Positions 1 through 9,836 are shown, numbered from the stretch's first letter. The stretch: DNA of 57,266 nt from Clostridia bacterium (GCA_017474125.1 JAFVIF010000041.1:1-57266); one strand, 5' to 3'. Translations and numbers: made by a program. Notes: generated from the letters alone by a model not told the origin.

Positions 1-366
1 AAAATCGCTAATGTTACCGGCAGAACTCCTACGCTTATACGCGTTCCTTACGGGGACTATAATAATAACGTTGTTGAAACGGTTGAAAATATGGGTATGT
101 ACTGTATACAGTGGGACGTTGACAGTCTTGACTGGAAGGACGGCGCTACGGCGGAAAACATAGCCGAAAGGGTAATAAGCAGGGTAGAGCCCGGCAGTAT
201 AGTGCTTTTCCATAACGATGCAGAATTCACCCCCGAGGCCTTGCCCACAATACTTAAAACCTTAATTAACGAAGGCTATACCTTTGTATTTATTGAAGAT
301 TTGATTTTAAAGGAAAATTACGAAATAATCCACGACGGAACACAGTGCAAAAAAGACGGCGAATAA
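1..366 (+). CDS. Polysaccharide deacetylase (NodB/CE4), C-terminal part
   Basis: The frame is open from base 1, so the N-terminal half with the Asp and His-x-x-x-His metal ligands lies outside the window. The 121 visible residues keep the late CE4 motifs: RVPYG at residues 14-18, WDVDSLDW at 38-45 and the LFHND strand with His71. CE4 enzymes remove acetyl groups from peptidoglycan or chitin-like glycans outside the cell membrane; in Clostridia the nearest kinds are PdaA/PdaB/YlxY, which act on spore or vegetative wall. The stop codon sits in the loop of the gene's own terminator hairpin. The family is clear; the exact substrate is not. Confidence 0.85.
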   Translation, partial: KIANVTGRTPTLIRVPYGDYNNNVVETVENMGMYCIQWDVDSLDWKDGATAENIAERVISRVEPGSIVLFHNDAEFTPEALPTILKTLINEGYTFVFIEDLILKENYEIIHDGTQCKKDGE

Positions 367-380
367 TCGCCGTCTTTTTT
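349..380 (+). terminator. Intrinsic terminator of the deacetylase gene
   Basis: GACGGCGA-ATAA-TCGCCGTC followed by six T. The stop codon TAA (364-366) lies in the loop, so the last codons form the 5' arm. Confidence 0.85.
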
Positions 381-436
381 AGTGAATAGTGAATAGTTTC
401 GGTGTGCTTGGCACGAATATAAAAAATATTTGTAGG

Positions 437-467
437 GAAAAAGTGGGCGGATGCCCACATCCGCCCG
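437..467 (-). terminator. REP-like palindrome acting as terminator of the zinc-ribbon gene
   Basis: GGGCGGAT-gcccac-ATCCGCCC, followed on the minus strand by a five-T run. The GC-rich stem inside AT-rich sequence preceded by TGTAGGG resembles dispersed extragenic palindromes of gut bacteria (recollection, not searched). Confidence 0.6.
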
Positions 468-473
468 CTGATT

Positions 474-908
474 TTACTCTTTATTTTCAGGTTTATCCAT
501 GATTTTGCAAATGGGGCATTCGTCCAAATCGGTGCTTACAGTTGCGCCGCATTTTTCACAGCTCCAGGTTGTAGGCTCCTTGATTTCGGTGTCCTTGATT
601 TCGGTGTCCTTAGCTTCGGCGGTAGGCTTTTCCTCGCCGTTTTTTGCCATTTGCTCAAATGCTTTTACTATTCTGTCGGTATTATCAATAAGCTTACCGT
701 AGCCGTATGCGGCAAAGGAACCAATCCAGCAAATAAGTGCGTACAAAAGTGCAACTGCTACGCCCGAGGAAACAGCAATGGCAACATTATTTGTTCTCTC
801 CCCTAAAATGTAGAATATTGAAAAGCCTGCCAATAAAGAAAGTACCATACCTATAATACAAAGTACGGTGGTTAACACCATAATTTTTTTACCAATATTT
901 TTAAACAT
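474..908 (-). CDS. Small membrane protein with C-terminal zinc ribbon
   Basis: The 144 residues contain two membrane segments (about 10-34 and 42-66), then a charged linker and a C-terminal CxxC...CxxC zinc ribbon (WSCEKCG and CPICK, about 117-135). The linker has a tandem repeat, DTEIK twice, encoded by a 15-bp direct repeat. The start ATG at 908 follows AAGGAGAG. Such anchored zinc-ribbon proteins are common in Clostridia and their role is unknown. It is followed by its own terminator and lies just downstream of the HAD gene on the same strand. Confidence 0.7.
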   Translation of the reverse strand: MFKNIGKKIMVLTTVLCIIGMVLSLLAGFSIFYILGERTNNVAIAVSSGVAVALLYALICWIGSFAAYGYGKLIDNTDRIVKAFEQMAKNGEEKPTAEAKDTEIKDTEIKEPTTWSCEKCGATVSTDLDECPICKIMDKPENKE

Positions 909-919
909 AAAAACTCTCC

Positions 920-1558
920 TTATAAATATTTATTCAAAACTTCTGTTGCTTCGCTTAAGTTGTTAAGCTCGGCGAAAAGAAGGTCTTTGATTTCTTCGGT
1001 GAATTTTGCTACGTCGGGAATTCCTATACATTTCATTCCGGCGTTAACTGCTGATCTTATGCCGTTGGCGGAATCTTCAAAAACAATACATTCTTCAGGC
1101 TTTGCACCGATTAAAGCTGCTGCTTTCAAAAAGATATCGGGTGCGGGCTTGCCGTTTTTAATTTCATCGCCGCCGACTATTGCGTCGAAATAATCTTCGC
1201 AGTTAAGCTTTTTTAAATGGCTTAATACCGTGGCTTTGCGTGTTCCCGAAGCGAGAGCAACCTTTATACCTTTTTCTTTTAGAAATTGCATAAGTTTTTC
1301 AGCACCCGGCATAAACTTAATCGTACCGTTTTGCTTTATGTATCCGCGGTAGTCTTCTTTGAATTTAGGAACGTTTAGGGTAGGGTAGTTATCAATGATA
1401 TGAGCGGTCCAACCTGCCTCATTCATTCCGCATACCTTTTCTATACAACCGCCCATTCCGTTTATGCCCTGAAGCCTGCCTGCATATTCCCAGGCGGGAA
1501 TACAGATTCTTTGAGTATCCAACAGGGTTCCGTCCATATCGAAAATTACGCTGTGCAT
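920..1558 (-). CDS. HAD-superfamily hydrolase, beta-phosphoglucomutase-like (subfamily IA)
   Basis: The 212-residue protein opens with FDMDGTLLD (motif I, nucleophile Asp and acid/base Asp), then a helical cap, ASGT (motif II Ser/Thr), GKPAPDIF (motif III Lys) and VFEDSANG (motif IV Asp). These features fit phosphatases or phosphoglucomutases acting on sugar phosphates in the cytoplasm. I start it at ATG 1558, which has GCGGTGAT just upstream; a longer frame to 1603 adds residues that do not belong to the fold. The substrate cannot be told from sequence. Confidence 0.85.
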   Translation of the reverse strand: MHSVIFDMDGTLLDTQRICIPAWEYAGRLQGINGMGGCIEKVCGMNEAGWTAHIIDNYPTLNVPKFKEDYRGYIKQNGTIKFMPGAEKLMQFLKEKGIKVALASGTRKATVLSHLKKLNCEDYFDAIVGGDEIKNGKPAPDIFLKAAALIGAKPEECIVFEDSANGIRSAVNAGMKCIGIPDVAKFTEEIKDLLFAELNNLSEATEVLNKYL

Positions 1559-1735
1559 AAAATCACCGCATATTATTCTAACATATATGAAAAATAAAGG
1601 CAAGAAAAATGTTCTTTTGCATATTTATAAGTAATATTAGGTAAAATATTGTAATAAAATTGTGATTTAGGGGTGGAAATATTTTTCACAAGGTGATATA
1701 ATAAATTGGAATGATTTTTTTTAGAGGTGACCTTT

Positions 1736-2860
1736 ATGTCAAACTACATAAGATACAGCTATAAGGAACTTGAAAGGTTCTGTATAGACTGCTTTAACAA
1801 GTTCGGTTTTAAAGAGGATGAAAGCCGCATTATTACCGACGTGCTTCTCCTTTCCGACCTTTACGGAATTGAATCTCACGGTATGCAAAGACTCGCCCGT
1901 TATCATAAGGGTATTGAAAAAGGACTTATTAAAATTGAAGCAAAGCCCGAGGTGGTTTTTGAAACACCCGTTTCTGCCGTAATTGAAGGCAACGACGGTA
2001 TGGGTCAGCTTATTGCCCACAAGGCTATGAGTATTGCTATTGAAAAGGCAAAGAAAACCGGTATGGCTATTGTAACAGTCAGAAACTCCAACCACTTTGG
2101 TATTGCGGGATATTACGCAAAAATGGCTTGCGATGCAGGACTTTTAGGTATGGCTATGACTAATAGTGAAGCTATAATGGTGCCTACCTTTGGCAGACTT
2201 GCTATGCTTGGCAGTAACCCTATTGCCGTTGCTATGCCTGCCGAGCCTTATGACTTCTTCTTCGATGCTTCCACCACAGTTGTTACCCGTGGTAAATTGG
2301 AAATTTATAATAAGTTAAACAAACCCCTTCCCGACGGTTGGGCACTTGATTCCAAGGGTAAGGGCTCAAGTGATGCTTCCGACGTGCTTAAGAACATAGT
2401 TGCTAAAAACGGCGGCGGAATTATGCCGCTCGGCGGTGAAACCGAGCAAACGGGCAGTCATAAGGGCTACGGCTACGGTATGTTCTGTGAAATTTTCTGC
2501 TCTATTATTTCTATGGGTCTTACTTCTAACCATACTCATATTGGCGGAAAGGGCGGTACCTGTCATGGCTTTATTGCTATTGACCCCAAGGTATTCGGTG
2601 ACCCCGATGCTATTAAAGAGCATCTTTCTACCTTCTTAAGGGAGCTTCGCGAATCTCCCAAGAGCGAAGGTCACGACAGAATTTACACCCACGGCGAAAA
2701 GGAAATTTTTGCCAAGGCAGACAGGCTTGAAAACGGTATCGACGTTAATATTAATACCGTAAAAGAAATGTTTGATATGTGTAAATACGTAGGCCTTAAT
2801 CCTGTAGAATATCTTGGCGACGTTAAATTTGAGGACTCCACCGAGAGCTCCTATAACTAA
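1736..2860 (+). CDS. Malate/L-lactate dehydrogenase family protein (LDH2/MDH2 type)
   Basis: The 374 residues match the LDH2/MDG2 oxidoreductases, NAD(P)-dependent enzymes unrelated to classical malate dehydrogenase that reduce 2-oxoacids such as oxaloacetate or pyruvate. Visible marks are the N-terminal helices with SHG, NSNHFG (catalytic His region, about 118-123), LGSNPIA and a glycine-rich GSHKGYG segment. ATG 1736 is chosen because GAGGTGA lies 6 nt before it; a GTG inside that ribosome site is not the start. The malic enzyme gene follows after 14 nt with its own ribosome site, so the two probably move carbon between malate, oxaloacetate and pyruvate. Exact substrate uncertain. Confidence 0.88.
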   Translation: MSNYIRYSYKELERFCIDCFNKFGFKEDESRIITDVLLLSDLYGIESHGMQRLARYHKGIEKGLIKIEAKPEVVFETPVSAVIEGNDGMGQLIAHKAMSIAIEKAKKTGMAIVTVRNSNHFGIAGYYAKMACDAGLLGMAMTNSEAIMVPTFGRLAMLGSNPIAVAMPAEPYDFFFDASTTVVTRGKLEIYNKLNKPLPDGWALDSKGKGSSDASDVLKNIVAKNGGGIMPLGGETEQTGSHKGYGYGMFCEIFCSIISMGLTSNHTHIGGKGGTCHGFIAIDPKVFGDPDAIKEHLSTFLRELRESPKSEGHDRIYTHGEKEIFAKADRLENGIDVNINTVKEMFDMCKYVGLNPVEYLGDVKFEDSTESSYN

Positions 2861-2874
2861 TAAAGGTGATAAAA

Positions 2875-4047
2875 ATGGATATTAAAGAAAAAGCATTAAA
2901 ACAGCATTACGAATGGAAGGGTAAAATAGAGGTTACCTCCCGTACCCCCGTTACAAATAAGGAGCAGCTTTCGGTTGCTTATACACCGGGCGTAGCAGAG
3001 CCCTGCCTTGAAATTAATAAGGACTACAACAAATCCTTCGAGCTTACAAGAAGATGGAATATGGTTGCGGTTATTACCGACGGTACCGCTGTTTTGGGCC
3101 TTGGTGATATCGGCCCCGAGGCAGGTATGCCGGTAATGGAGGGTAAGTGCGTACTCTTTAAGGAATTTGCCGACGTAGATGCATTCCCTCTTTGTATAAG
3201 AAGTAAGGATGTTGATGAAATAGTTAGAACTATTTATCTTATTTCCGGTTCCTTCGGTGGTATTAACCTTGAGGATATTGCCGCTCCAAGGTGCTTTGAA
3301 ATTGAAAAGAAGCTTAAAGAGCTTTGCGATATCCCCGTATTCCACGATGACCAGCACGGTACTGCCGTTGTTGTTGGTGCCGCTCTTCTTAATGCTTTAC
3401 GCCTTACCAAAAAGGAAATCGGCGAAATTAAGTGTGTTATTAACGGCGCAGGCAGCGCAGGTATTGCGATTGGTAAGCACCTGTTAAAATTAGGCGTAAA
3501 AAACCTTACTATGGTTGACCGCTTCGGTATTATAGTGGAGGGTGACAGCCAATTAAATCCTGCTCAGGCTGAAATGAGTAAGGTTACCAATAAGGAAAAA
3601 ATGAACGGTACTCTTAAGGATGCTATGAAGGGCGCAGACGTATTTATCGGCGTATCTGCACCGGGAGTAGTAGATGAAGAAATGATTAAGTCGATGAACA
3701 GTGATGCTATCGTATTCCCCATGGCTAACCCCGTTCCCGAAATTATGCCCGACCTCGCCAAGAAGGCAGGGGCAAGGGTGGTTGGCACAGGCCGTTCAGA
3801 CTTCCCCAATCAGATTAACAACGTTATGGCTTTCCCCGGAATTTTCCGTGGTGCCTTAGACGTTAGAGCAAGTGATATTAACGAAGAAATGCAAATGGCC
3901 GCTTCCTTGGCTATTGCTTCCTTGGTTAGTGATGAGGAGCTTAATGAAGAATACATTATGCCCTTTGCTTTTGATGAAAGAATAGGTAAAACCGTTGCTG
4001 AAAAGGTTGCAGAGGCCGCTCGCAAAACGGGTGTTGCAAGAATTTAA
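2875..4047 (+). CDS. NAD(P)-dependent malic enzyme
   Basis: This 390-residue short bacterial malic enzyme decarboxylates malate to pyruvate with NAD(P) reduction. The catalytic domain shows [12 protein letters not shown] with the substrate Tyr, [14 protein letters not shown], the lysine in MEGKCVLF, and metal ligands in the AAPRCFEIE and FHDDQHGTA segments. The Rossmann domain has [10 protein letters not shown] (GxGxxA/G). ATG 2875 is preceded by AAAGGTGAT; an upstream GTG lies inside that ribosome site. It is probably co-transcribed with the preceding dehydrogenase. The C-terminal part is complete, with no phosphotransacetylase extension. Confidence 0.95.
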   Translation: MDIKEKALKQHYEWKGKIEVTSRTPVTNKEQLSVAYTPGVAEPCLEINKDYNKSFELTRRWNMVAVITDGTAVLGLGDIGPEAGMPVMEGKCVLFKEFADVDAFPLCIRSKDVDEIVRTIYLISGSFGGINLEDIAAPRCFEIEKKLKELCDIPVFHDDQHGTAVVVGAALLNALRLTKKEIGEIKCVINGAGSAGIAIGKHLLKLGVKNLTMVDRFGIIVEGDSQLNPAQAEMSKVTNKEKMNGTLKDAMKGADVFIGVSAPGVVDEEMIKSMNSDAIVFPMANPVPEIMPDLAKKAGARVVGTGRSDFPNQINNVMAFPGIFRGALDVRASDINEEMQMAASLAIASLVSDEELNEEYIMPFAFDERIGKTVAEKVAEAARKTGVARI

Positions 4048-4058
4048 ACAAAAAACAG

Positions 4059-4087
4059 TTGAAAATGTTTAAAGGTTAGTATATAAT
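4059..4087 (+). promoter_or_regulatory. Sigma-A promoter of the small lipoprotein gene
   Basis: TTGAAA, 17-nt spacer, TATAAT, ending 56 nt before the lipoprotein start. Confidence 0.7.
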
Positions 4088-4143
4088 TACCTTGGTGGTT
4101 AAAACCGATGAATAAAATTTAAATAATGAAAGGTGTACCTATT

Positions 4144-4611
4144 ATGAAAAAACTTTTAGCTTTACTTTTAGCGATGCTTATGGTATTCAGCCTTGTTGCT
4201 TGTGGCGGCGGCGAAACCAAGGATCCCGACAAGGATAAGAACTCTAACCCTTCTATCGTTACCGGTCAGGATGATTCTGATGAAGACGACGACGCTAAGG
4301 AGCCTCTCGTTCTCGAAGGCAAGGATCCTTACGTAGTTTGCGTTAAGAAGGGCAATCCCAAGAACATAAACATCACCTCTATTAAAGAGATTGAGGGTCT
4401 TACCGTTGGTATTGCTTATGAAGGCGACGGCGAAAAAATTGCTTATCACTACAAAGCTAACGTGGTTGGCTACGGCGGTGAAAACGATGCTTTCTCCGAG
4501 CTTGTCGGCGGTACTTCTCTTGATTGTGTAATCGTTAAGAAAATGTGCGGCGAGCAGTACAGAGACAAAGGCAGTTGTGAAATTATTCTTGATCCTATCG
4601 TTATTGAATAA
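4144..4611 (+). CDS. Small lipoprotein resembling one lobe of a solute-binding protein
   Basis: The 155-residue product has a type II signal peptide (MKKLLALLLAML...) with lipobox LVAC, Cys20 being the lipidated residue, then an acidic, disordered linker (DSDEDDDAKEP). The remaining 95 residues resemble part of a family-3 amino-acid-type solute-binding domain: an LTVGIAYEGDGE strand-helix and a DAFSELVGG...DCVIVKK stretch like the 'A-L-x-x-G-x-x-D-A-V-V' pattern. Whole family-3 binders have about 220 residues, so only one lobe could be present. ATG 4144 follows AAAGGTG by 8 nt. No ABC permease is adjacent. Ligand and function unknown. Confidence 0.75.
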   Translation: MKKLLALLLAMLMVFSLVACGGGETKDPDKDKNSNPSIVTGQDDSDEDDDAKEPLVLEGKDPYVVCVKKGNPKNINITSIKEIEGLTVGIAYEGDGEKIAYHYKANVVGYGGENDAFSELVGGTSLDCVIVKKMCGEQYRDKGSCEIILDPIVIE

Positions 4612-4628
4612 TTTTTAATGATAGTTAG

Positions 4629-4662
4629 AATAACCGTGCTTAGTGCACGGTTATTTTTTTTA
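4629..4662 (+). terminator. Intrinsic terminator of the lipoprotein gene
   Basis: AATAACCGTGC-ttagt-GCACGGTTATT followed by a long T run. Confidence 0.9.
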
Positions 4663-4694
4663 TATTTTGTTCATAATAGTAAGGTAACATCGGC

Positions 4695-4723
4695 TTGACA
4701 TATTGCCAATAATATAATATTAT
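4695..4723 (+). promoter_or_regulatory. Sigma-A promoter of the rnj-ftsH operon
   Basis: TTGACA, 17-nt spacer, TATTAT, about 100 nt before the RNase J start. The leader contains a hairpin at about 4768-4791 (GTCTTTTGC/GCAAAGAC). RNase J binds 5' ends, so the hairpin could influence its own message; that is a guess. Confidence 0.75.
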
Positions 4724-4822
4724 AAATATATCTATACTCTATTATGGGGTATTGTTGCCGAGATTGTCTTTTGCGTGATGTGCAAAGACTTAAAATATAA
4801 AATTTTATCAGGAGGATATTAA

Positions 4823-6709
4823 ATGAATCAAGAAAAAGCGACGCAGGAAAAGAAGCGCCGCAGAGCGGAAACGGGCAAGGCCGCTAAAGCTAAGAAGAAT
4901 GTTTCAAAGCAGAAGCCTTCTTCAAAATTAAAGAAAAAGTATTCGGGTAAGCCTGAAATTAAAATTGAAAAGAAGCCCACGAAAAAATCAGGAGGCATAA
5001 AGAAAACCGCGGATACAAAAAAGCAGGTTAAAAAGGAATCGGCTGTTAGTAATAAGCCCGTACGTATAATTCCTTTGGGCGGTATTGGAGAAATAGGTAA
5101 AAATATTACCCTTTATGAATTTGACGGTGATATGTTTATCGTAGATTGCGGAATGAGCTTTCCGGACGAATCTACTCCGGGTATTGATATTATAATTCCC
5201 GACTTTACCTACCTTATTGAAAACAAGGATAAAATTAAGGGTATGGTGCTTACCCACGGTCACGAGGACCATATAGGCGCTATACCGTATTTGCTTAAAA
5301 ACTTTAACATTCCTATTTACGGCACCAAGCTTACCTTGGGTCTTGTAGAAGGAAAGCTTAAGGAGCACGGGCTCCTTAATATGGCAAAGCTTGTAGTAAC
5401 CAAGGCAGGGGATACCGTAAGGCTCGGTAAGTTTACGGTTGAGCTTATCCACGTAAATCACTCCATTCCCGATGCAGTTGCCCTTGCAATAAAGTGTGGG
5501 GCAGGCACCATTATACAAACAGGCGATTTTAAAATTGACACCACCCCCATTGATAACACGGTTATTGATATTGCGCGTTTTGCCGAGCTTGGCAAGGAGG
5601 GTGTGCTTGCGCTCCTTTGTGAGTCCACCAATGCTGAGCGTGCCGGCTTTACCGCAAGTGAGCGTATTGTGGGTGATTCCTTTGCGACACTGTTCAGAAA
5701 AGCAGGGAAGCACCGTATAATAGTTGCTACCTTCTCTTCAAACATTCACCGAATTCAGCAAATTATTTATCAGGCTGAAAAGTGCGGCCGAAAGGTTGCC
5801 GTTTCGGGCAGAAGTATGGAAAACGTTGTAAGCATAGCCGCCGAGCTCGGTTATTTGCATATTCCCGAAAATTTGCTTATTGATATAGGCTCCATTAAAA
5901 ACTATACTCCGGAGCAAATTGTTGTTGTAACCACGGGAAGTCAGGGCGAGCCTCTTTCGGCGCTTCACCGTATGGCCTTTAACGAGCACAGACAGCTTGA
6001 ATTAATACCCGGTGATATGATTATTATTTCGGCTACCCCTATTCCCGGTAACGAAAAAACAGTGGGAAACGTTGTGAACGAGCTTATGCGACGCGGCGCC
6101 AACGTGGTATATGAAAAAATGTACGACGTTCACGTTTCGGGTCACGCCTGTCAGGAAGAATTAAAGCTTATGATGCGAATAACCAACCCGCGTTACTTCA
6201 TTCCCGTGCACGGTGAACAAAAGCATCTTGTTCACAACGTACAGCTTGCCAATGCCGTTGGTATTGATAAAAAGAACTGCATAATTGCCGATATAGGCAA
6301 CGTAGTGGAAATCGGAAAAAGCGGCATAAGGGTTAACGGTAACGTGCCTGCAGGTCGACTTCTTGTTGACGGCTTCGGTGTTGGCGACGTCGGTAACGTT
6401 GTGCTTAAGGACAGAATTCACCTTGCCGACGACGGTATTATAATAGTTGCCGTTACCGTTGATTCGGTAACGGGTGAGGTTGTTGCAGGACCCGAGGTTA
6501 TTTCCCGAGGCTTCGTTTTCGTTAAGGAATCGGAAGAGCTTATGGCTGATATGAATGAGGTTGCCTGCGATATACTCGAAAAATGCTATATTTCGGGTAT
6601 TAAGGACTGGAACACCCTTAAGGTAAGGCTGCGCGACGGTCTTACAAGGTTTATAAGGGAGCGTACAGGACGCGGACCTATGGTATTACCAATAGTTATG
6701 GAAATGTAG
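4823..6709 (+). CDS. rnj: Ribonuclease J
   Basis: RNase J is the 5'-3' exonuclease and endonuclease of Gram-positive mRNA decay and rRNA maturation. Residues 80-628 form the metallo-beta-lactamase/beta-CASP core: HGHEDH zinc ligands at 145-150, the GDFKID strand, beta-CASP motifs including TTGSQGEP, and [10 protein letters not shown] near the C-terminal metal site, followed by the C-terminal domain. Residues 1-78 are an added tail very rich in Lys and Arg, absent from the 555-residue Bacillus RNase J1, and likely disordered and RNA-binding. AGGAGG lies 6 nt before ATG 4823. First gene of a five-gene operon. Confidence 0.95.
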   Translation: MNQEKATQEKKRRRAETGKAAKAKKNVSKQKPSSKLKKKYSGKPEIKIEKKPTKKSGGIKKTADTKKQVKKESAVSNKPVRIIPLGGIGEIGKNITLYEFDGDMFIVDCGMSFPDESTPGIDIIIPDFTYLIENKDKIKGMVLTHGHEDHIGAIPYLLKNFNIPIYGTKLTLGLVEGKLKEHGLLNMAKLVVTKAGDTVRLGKFTVELIHVNHSIPDAVALAIKCGAGTIIQTGDFKIDTTPIDNTVIDIARFAELGKEGVLALLCESTNAERAGFTASERIVGDSFATLFRKAGKHRIIVATFSSNIHRIQQIIYQAEKCGRKVAVSGRSMENVVSIAAELGYLHIPENLLIDIGSIKNYTPEQIVVVTTGSQGEPLSALHRMAFNEHRQLELIPGDMIIISATPIPGNEKTVGNVVNELMRRGANVVYEKMYDVHVSGHACQEELKLMMRITNPRYFIPVHGEQKHLVHNVQLANAVGIDKKNCIIADIGNVVEIGKSGIRVNGNVPAGRLLVDGFGVGDVGNVVLKDRIHLADDGIIIVAVTVDSVTGEVVAGPEVISRGFVFVKESEELMADMNEVACDILEKCYISGIKDWNTLKVRLRDGLTRFIRERTGRGPMVLPIVMEM

Positions 6710-6725
6710 AAAGGATGATATAAAA

Positions 6726-7166
6726 ATGAAGGTCATTTTAACTGCTGACGTTAAGGGACAGGGCAAAAAGGGTGAGCTTGTAAACGTATCCGACGGTTAC
6801 GCTCGTAACTTCCTTTTTCCGAAAAATCTTGCTATCGAGGCTAACAGCGCGGCTATGTCTGAACTTAAAAACCGTGAAAATGCCGCCGCCTTCCATAAGC
6901 AGGAGGAAATTGATGCCGCAAAGGCTGTTGCGAAAAAGCTTGACGGTCAAACCGTTATTATAAAGGCAAAGGCAGGCTCACAGGGCAAGCTTTTCGGCGC
7001 CGTTACCTCTAAGGAGGTAGCTGCCGAAATCAATAAGTCCTTCGGAGTTAACGTTGATAAAAAGAAAACAAGTATTGCCGATATTAAGAATTTCGGTGAA
7101 TACACCGCCGAAATCCGCCTTTATACAGGTATTACTGCAAAAATTACCGTAAGGGTAGAAGAATAG
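6726..7166 (+). CDS. rplI: 50S ribosomal protein L9
   Basis: The 146-residue length is normal for bL9. The N-terminal rRNA-binding domain begins [16 protein letters not shown] and contains the [13 protein letters not shown] signature; the long connecting helix and the C-terminal domain follow. It sits 16 nt after rnj with an AAAGGATG ribosome site and precedes dnaB, the usual rplI-dnaB order in Firmicutes. Confidence 0.97.
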   Translation: MKVILTADVKGQGKKGELVNVSDGYARNFLFPKNLAIEANSAAMSELKNRENAAAFHKQEEIDAAKAVAKKLDGQTVIIKAKAGSQGKLFGAVTSKEVAAEINKSFGVNVDKKKTSIADIKNFGEYTAEIRLYTGITAKITVRVEE

Positions 7167-7176
7167 AGGAATTATA

Positions 7177-8550
7177 ATGGCTGACGAAAGACAGATTCTC
7201 GATATTGACGGAGCAGGTCTGCCTTATGATATAGATGCCGAGCAGGCAATTCTTGGCTCAATTCTAATTGACCCAAGCTGTATTAACGAGGTTATTACCC
7301 AGATTAAGGAGGAGTATTTTTACTTTCCTCAGCACAAGGCTATTTATAATACCCTTGTGGGAATGACCAACGACAACCTGCGAATTGATTTCGTAACACT
7401 TCTTGATAAACTTAAAAAAGAGGGCGTTTACGATAAGGCGGGTGGTAAGCGATACCTTACCGACCTTGTTCAGTGCGTGCCTTCAAGTGCTAACGTGCTT
7501 ACCTACGTTTCCATTGTTAGGGAGCGTTACTATGCAAGGGCGCTTATTGTGGCTTCTCGTCAAATAATTACTGATGCCACCGAAAACGTAATGGATGCAG
7601 GCAAGCTGCTTGATTCTGCCGAGCAAAGAATTTACGAAATAAGAGAAGGCAGAAGCGTATCGGGTCTTGAGCATATTGCATCGGTTATTCAAAACGAAAC
7701 CTATGACCGACTTTCCAAAATGAATAACCCCGAAACAAGGGATAACTACATAGGTATTCCTACGGGTATTTCGGGCCTTGATAAAATGATAACAGGTCTT
7801 AATAAATCTGACCTTATTATTTTAGGCGCCCGTCCCGGTATGGGTAAAACCTCTTTTGCCCTTAATATAGTACGTAACGTTGCTATAAACGCAGGCAAAA
7901 AGGTAGCCTTTTTCTCCCTTGAAATGACCAGAGACCAGCTTGCTCAGCGTATGCTTTCGGGCGAGGCCGCTATTAAGAGCGAAAAGCTCCGTACAGGCCA
8001 GCTTGATGCCGATGAATGGACAAGGCTTGGTCAGGCGGGGGCACAGCTCAGTCAGGCAGAAATATATTTTGACGAAACCTCGTCTATTACCGTGCCGGAA
8101 ATGAAGGCAAAGCTAAGAAGAAAAGGCGATATCGACTTGGTTGTTATAGACTATCTCGGACTTATGCATTCCGCACATCATACCGACAACCGAGTGCAGG
8201 AAATTTCCGAAATTACCCGTAGCCTTAAAATTATGGCTAAGGAGCTTATGGTTCCGCTTATTGTCTGCGCTCAGCTTTCACGTGGTACCGAGTCTAAGGG
8301 ACAGTCCCATAGACCTGCTCTTTCCGATCTGCGTGATTCGGGTTCTATTGAGCAGGATGCGGATATAGTACTTTTCCTGTACAGAGAAAAGTACTACGAC
8401 GGTGAAAAGAAAGATGGAGAGGAAAAGGGAGACCCCAATAAGGCAGAGTGTATCGTAGCAAAAAACCGTCACGGTGAGATTGGTACGGTTGAGCTTCATT
8501 GGGACGGCAGATTTACTCGCTTTACTTCTCCGGCAGGTTTTGACGAATGA
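7177..8550 (+). CDS. dnaB: Replicative DNA helicase DnaB (DnaC of Bacillus)
   Basis: The 457-residue hexameric 5'-3' helicase opens the replication fork and binds primase. The N-terminal helical domain begins with DAEQAILGSIL; the RecA-like motor has Walker A GARPGMGKTS near residue 220, FFSLEM, Walker B VVIDYLGLM, and SRGTE...RDSGSIEQDAD. It lies 10 nt after rplI and its stop overlaps the tilS start as ATGA, indicating translational coupling. Complete and ordinary. Confidence 0.97.
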   Translation: MADERQILDIDGAGLPYDIDAEQAILGSILIDPSCINEVITQIKEEYFYFPQHKAIYNTLVGMTNDNLRIDFVTLLDKLKKEGVYDKAGGKRYLTDLVQCVPSSANVLTYVSIVRERYYARALIVASRQIITDATENVMDAGKLLDSAEQRIYEIREGRSVSGLEHIASVIQNETYDRLSKMNNPETRDNYIGIPTGISGLDKMITGLNKSDLIILGARPGMGKTSFALNIVRNVAINAGKKVAFFSLEMTRDQLAQRMLSGEAAIKSEKLRTGQLDADEWTRLGQAGAQLSQAEIYFDETSSITVPEMKAKLRRKGDIDLVVIDYLGLMHSAHHTDNRVQEISEITRSLKIMAKELMVPLIVCAQLSRGTESKGQSHRPALSDLRDSGSIEQDADIVLFLYREKYYDGEKKDGEEKGDPNKAECIVAKNRHGEIGTVELHWDGRFTRFTSPAGFDE

Positions 8551-9836
8551 GTGACGTGCTTTCAACCCTTCGCGCTTTCCCTTTTAAGGAAAACGAAAGG
8601 CATATAACGGTTGCTTTATCGGGCGGCGCCGATTCAATGGCGCTGTTCAGGGGGCTTTATATGCTGAGAGAGGAATTATCTATTACGCTTAGCGCCGTTC
8701 ATATTAATCATTTACTTCGCGGCGAGGAATCGGACAGGGACGAGGCCTTTGTAAGAAAGCAATGCAAAATGCTTAACGTACCCCTTACCGTACACAGAAT
8801 AAACGTAGAGGATATTGCTGTAAGTGAAAAACAGAGCATAGAGCTTGCCGCAAGGCAGGCGCGCTATAACGTTTTTGATAAATGTGAATGTGACGCGCTT
8901 GCAACGGCACACAATGCCGATGATAATCTTGAAACGGTGCTCTTTCGGTTAACCCGCGCAACGGGTCTTAACGGACTTTGCGGTATTCCCGAACGCAGGG
9001 ATAAATTTATTCGCCCTCTGCTTAGCTGTACAAGGGAAGAGGTTGAGGCCTTTTGCAGTGAGTATAAGGTGCCCTACGTTACCGATTCCACCAATTTATC
9101 AGATGATTTTACCCGAAACCGCATAAGACACGCCGTAGTGCCTGTTTTAAAAAGCCTCAATCCCTCCTTGCTTAAATCCTTTGCAACCACCTTAACGCTG
9201 TTAAACGACGACAGTAGTTTTATTGATAATATTGCAAAGGAAGAATTCGGTAAACGGCTTTGCGGTGAAGCGCTTAATATTACAGGCTTAGAAGGTCTGC
9301 ACAGGTCAGTAGCGTCAAGAGTTATTTCATTATATCTTGAAACCCTTAACGAAAGCGGCAATTTCGCTGTAAGCGGTGTTACAAAGCTTGCATTCAGCGG
9401 CAGCGGACGTTTAAACGTTAGCGGCGGAAGAGCGCTTAAAGCAGCCGATGGGTTTATAAAGCCTGTAAAAAATGAAAATCTTCCGGTTTTTGTTACCGAG
9501 CTTGAGGAATGTGATGCATCGGTCATAAAAGAAAACGGAAAAATTCATAATTTGTTATTAAAAAATGCAATAGACTGTGATAAAATAGTCGGGAAGCTTG
9601 AAATCAGAACACGACTTCCCGGTGACAGCATAACTTTTTTACACCGTGGAGTATCAAAGGCACTTCGCAAATGGATGAATGAAGAGGGAATTGATCCTGC
9701 TCTTCGCGATATTCTACCCGTAGTTGCAGATAATAACGGTGTTGTATGGGTTTATGGCGGCGGTGTGGATAAACGGGTTTGTCCCGATTCCGAAACCAAA
9801 AGAATTATTAAGGTTAACTGCACCAAAAAACCGTGA
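8547..9836 (+). CDS. tilS: tRNA(Ile)-lysidine synthase
   Basis: TilS converts C34 of the CAU-anticodon tRNA-Ile to lysidine using ATP and lysine, preventing AUA from being read as Met. The 429 residues show the PP-loop SGGADSMA near residue 25, HINHLLRGEESDRDE, the HNADDNLET motif, and a short C-terminal domain ending with the LPVVADNNGVVWVYG region. The start codon overlaps the dnaB stop. In many Firmicutes hpt lies between tilS and ftsH; here ftsH follows directly after 42 nt, so hpt is absent from this spot. Confidence 0.93.
   Translation: MSDVLSTLRAFPFKENERHITVALSGGADSMALFRGLYMLREELSITLSAVHINHLLRGEESDRDEAFVRKQCKMLNVPLTVHRINVEDIAVSEKQSIELAARQARYNVFDKCECDALATAHNADDNLETVLFRLTRATGLNGLCGIPERRDKFIRPLLSCTREEVEAFCSEYKVPYVTDSTNLSDDFTRNRIRHAVVPVLKSLNPSLLKSFATTLTLLNDDSSFIDNIAKEEFGKRLCGEALNITGLEGLHRSVASRVISLYLETLNESGNFAVSGVTKLAFSGSGRLNVSGGRALKAADGFIKPVKNENLPVFVTELEECDASVIKENGKIHNLLLKNAIDCDKIVGKLEIRTRLPGDSITFLHRGVSKALRKWMNEEGIDPALRDILPVVADNNGVVWVYGGGVDKRVCPDSETKRIIKVNCTKKP

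Noticed and set aside
1603-1603. Extended start of the HAD gene at 1603
   Set aside because: The additional residues precede the conserved first strand and ATG 1558 has a good ribosome site.
1659-1692. Rex-type redox operator (TTGTGA...TCACAA) before the malate/lactate dehydrogenase
   Set aside because: The arms are about 20 nt apart, much farther than in Rex sites.
4988-5713. Long minus-strand open frame opposite the RNase J gene (241 codons)
   Set aside because: It lies wholly within the conserved RNase J coding region in antisense, has no ribosome site and no recognisable protein features.
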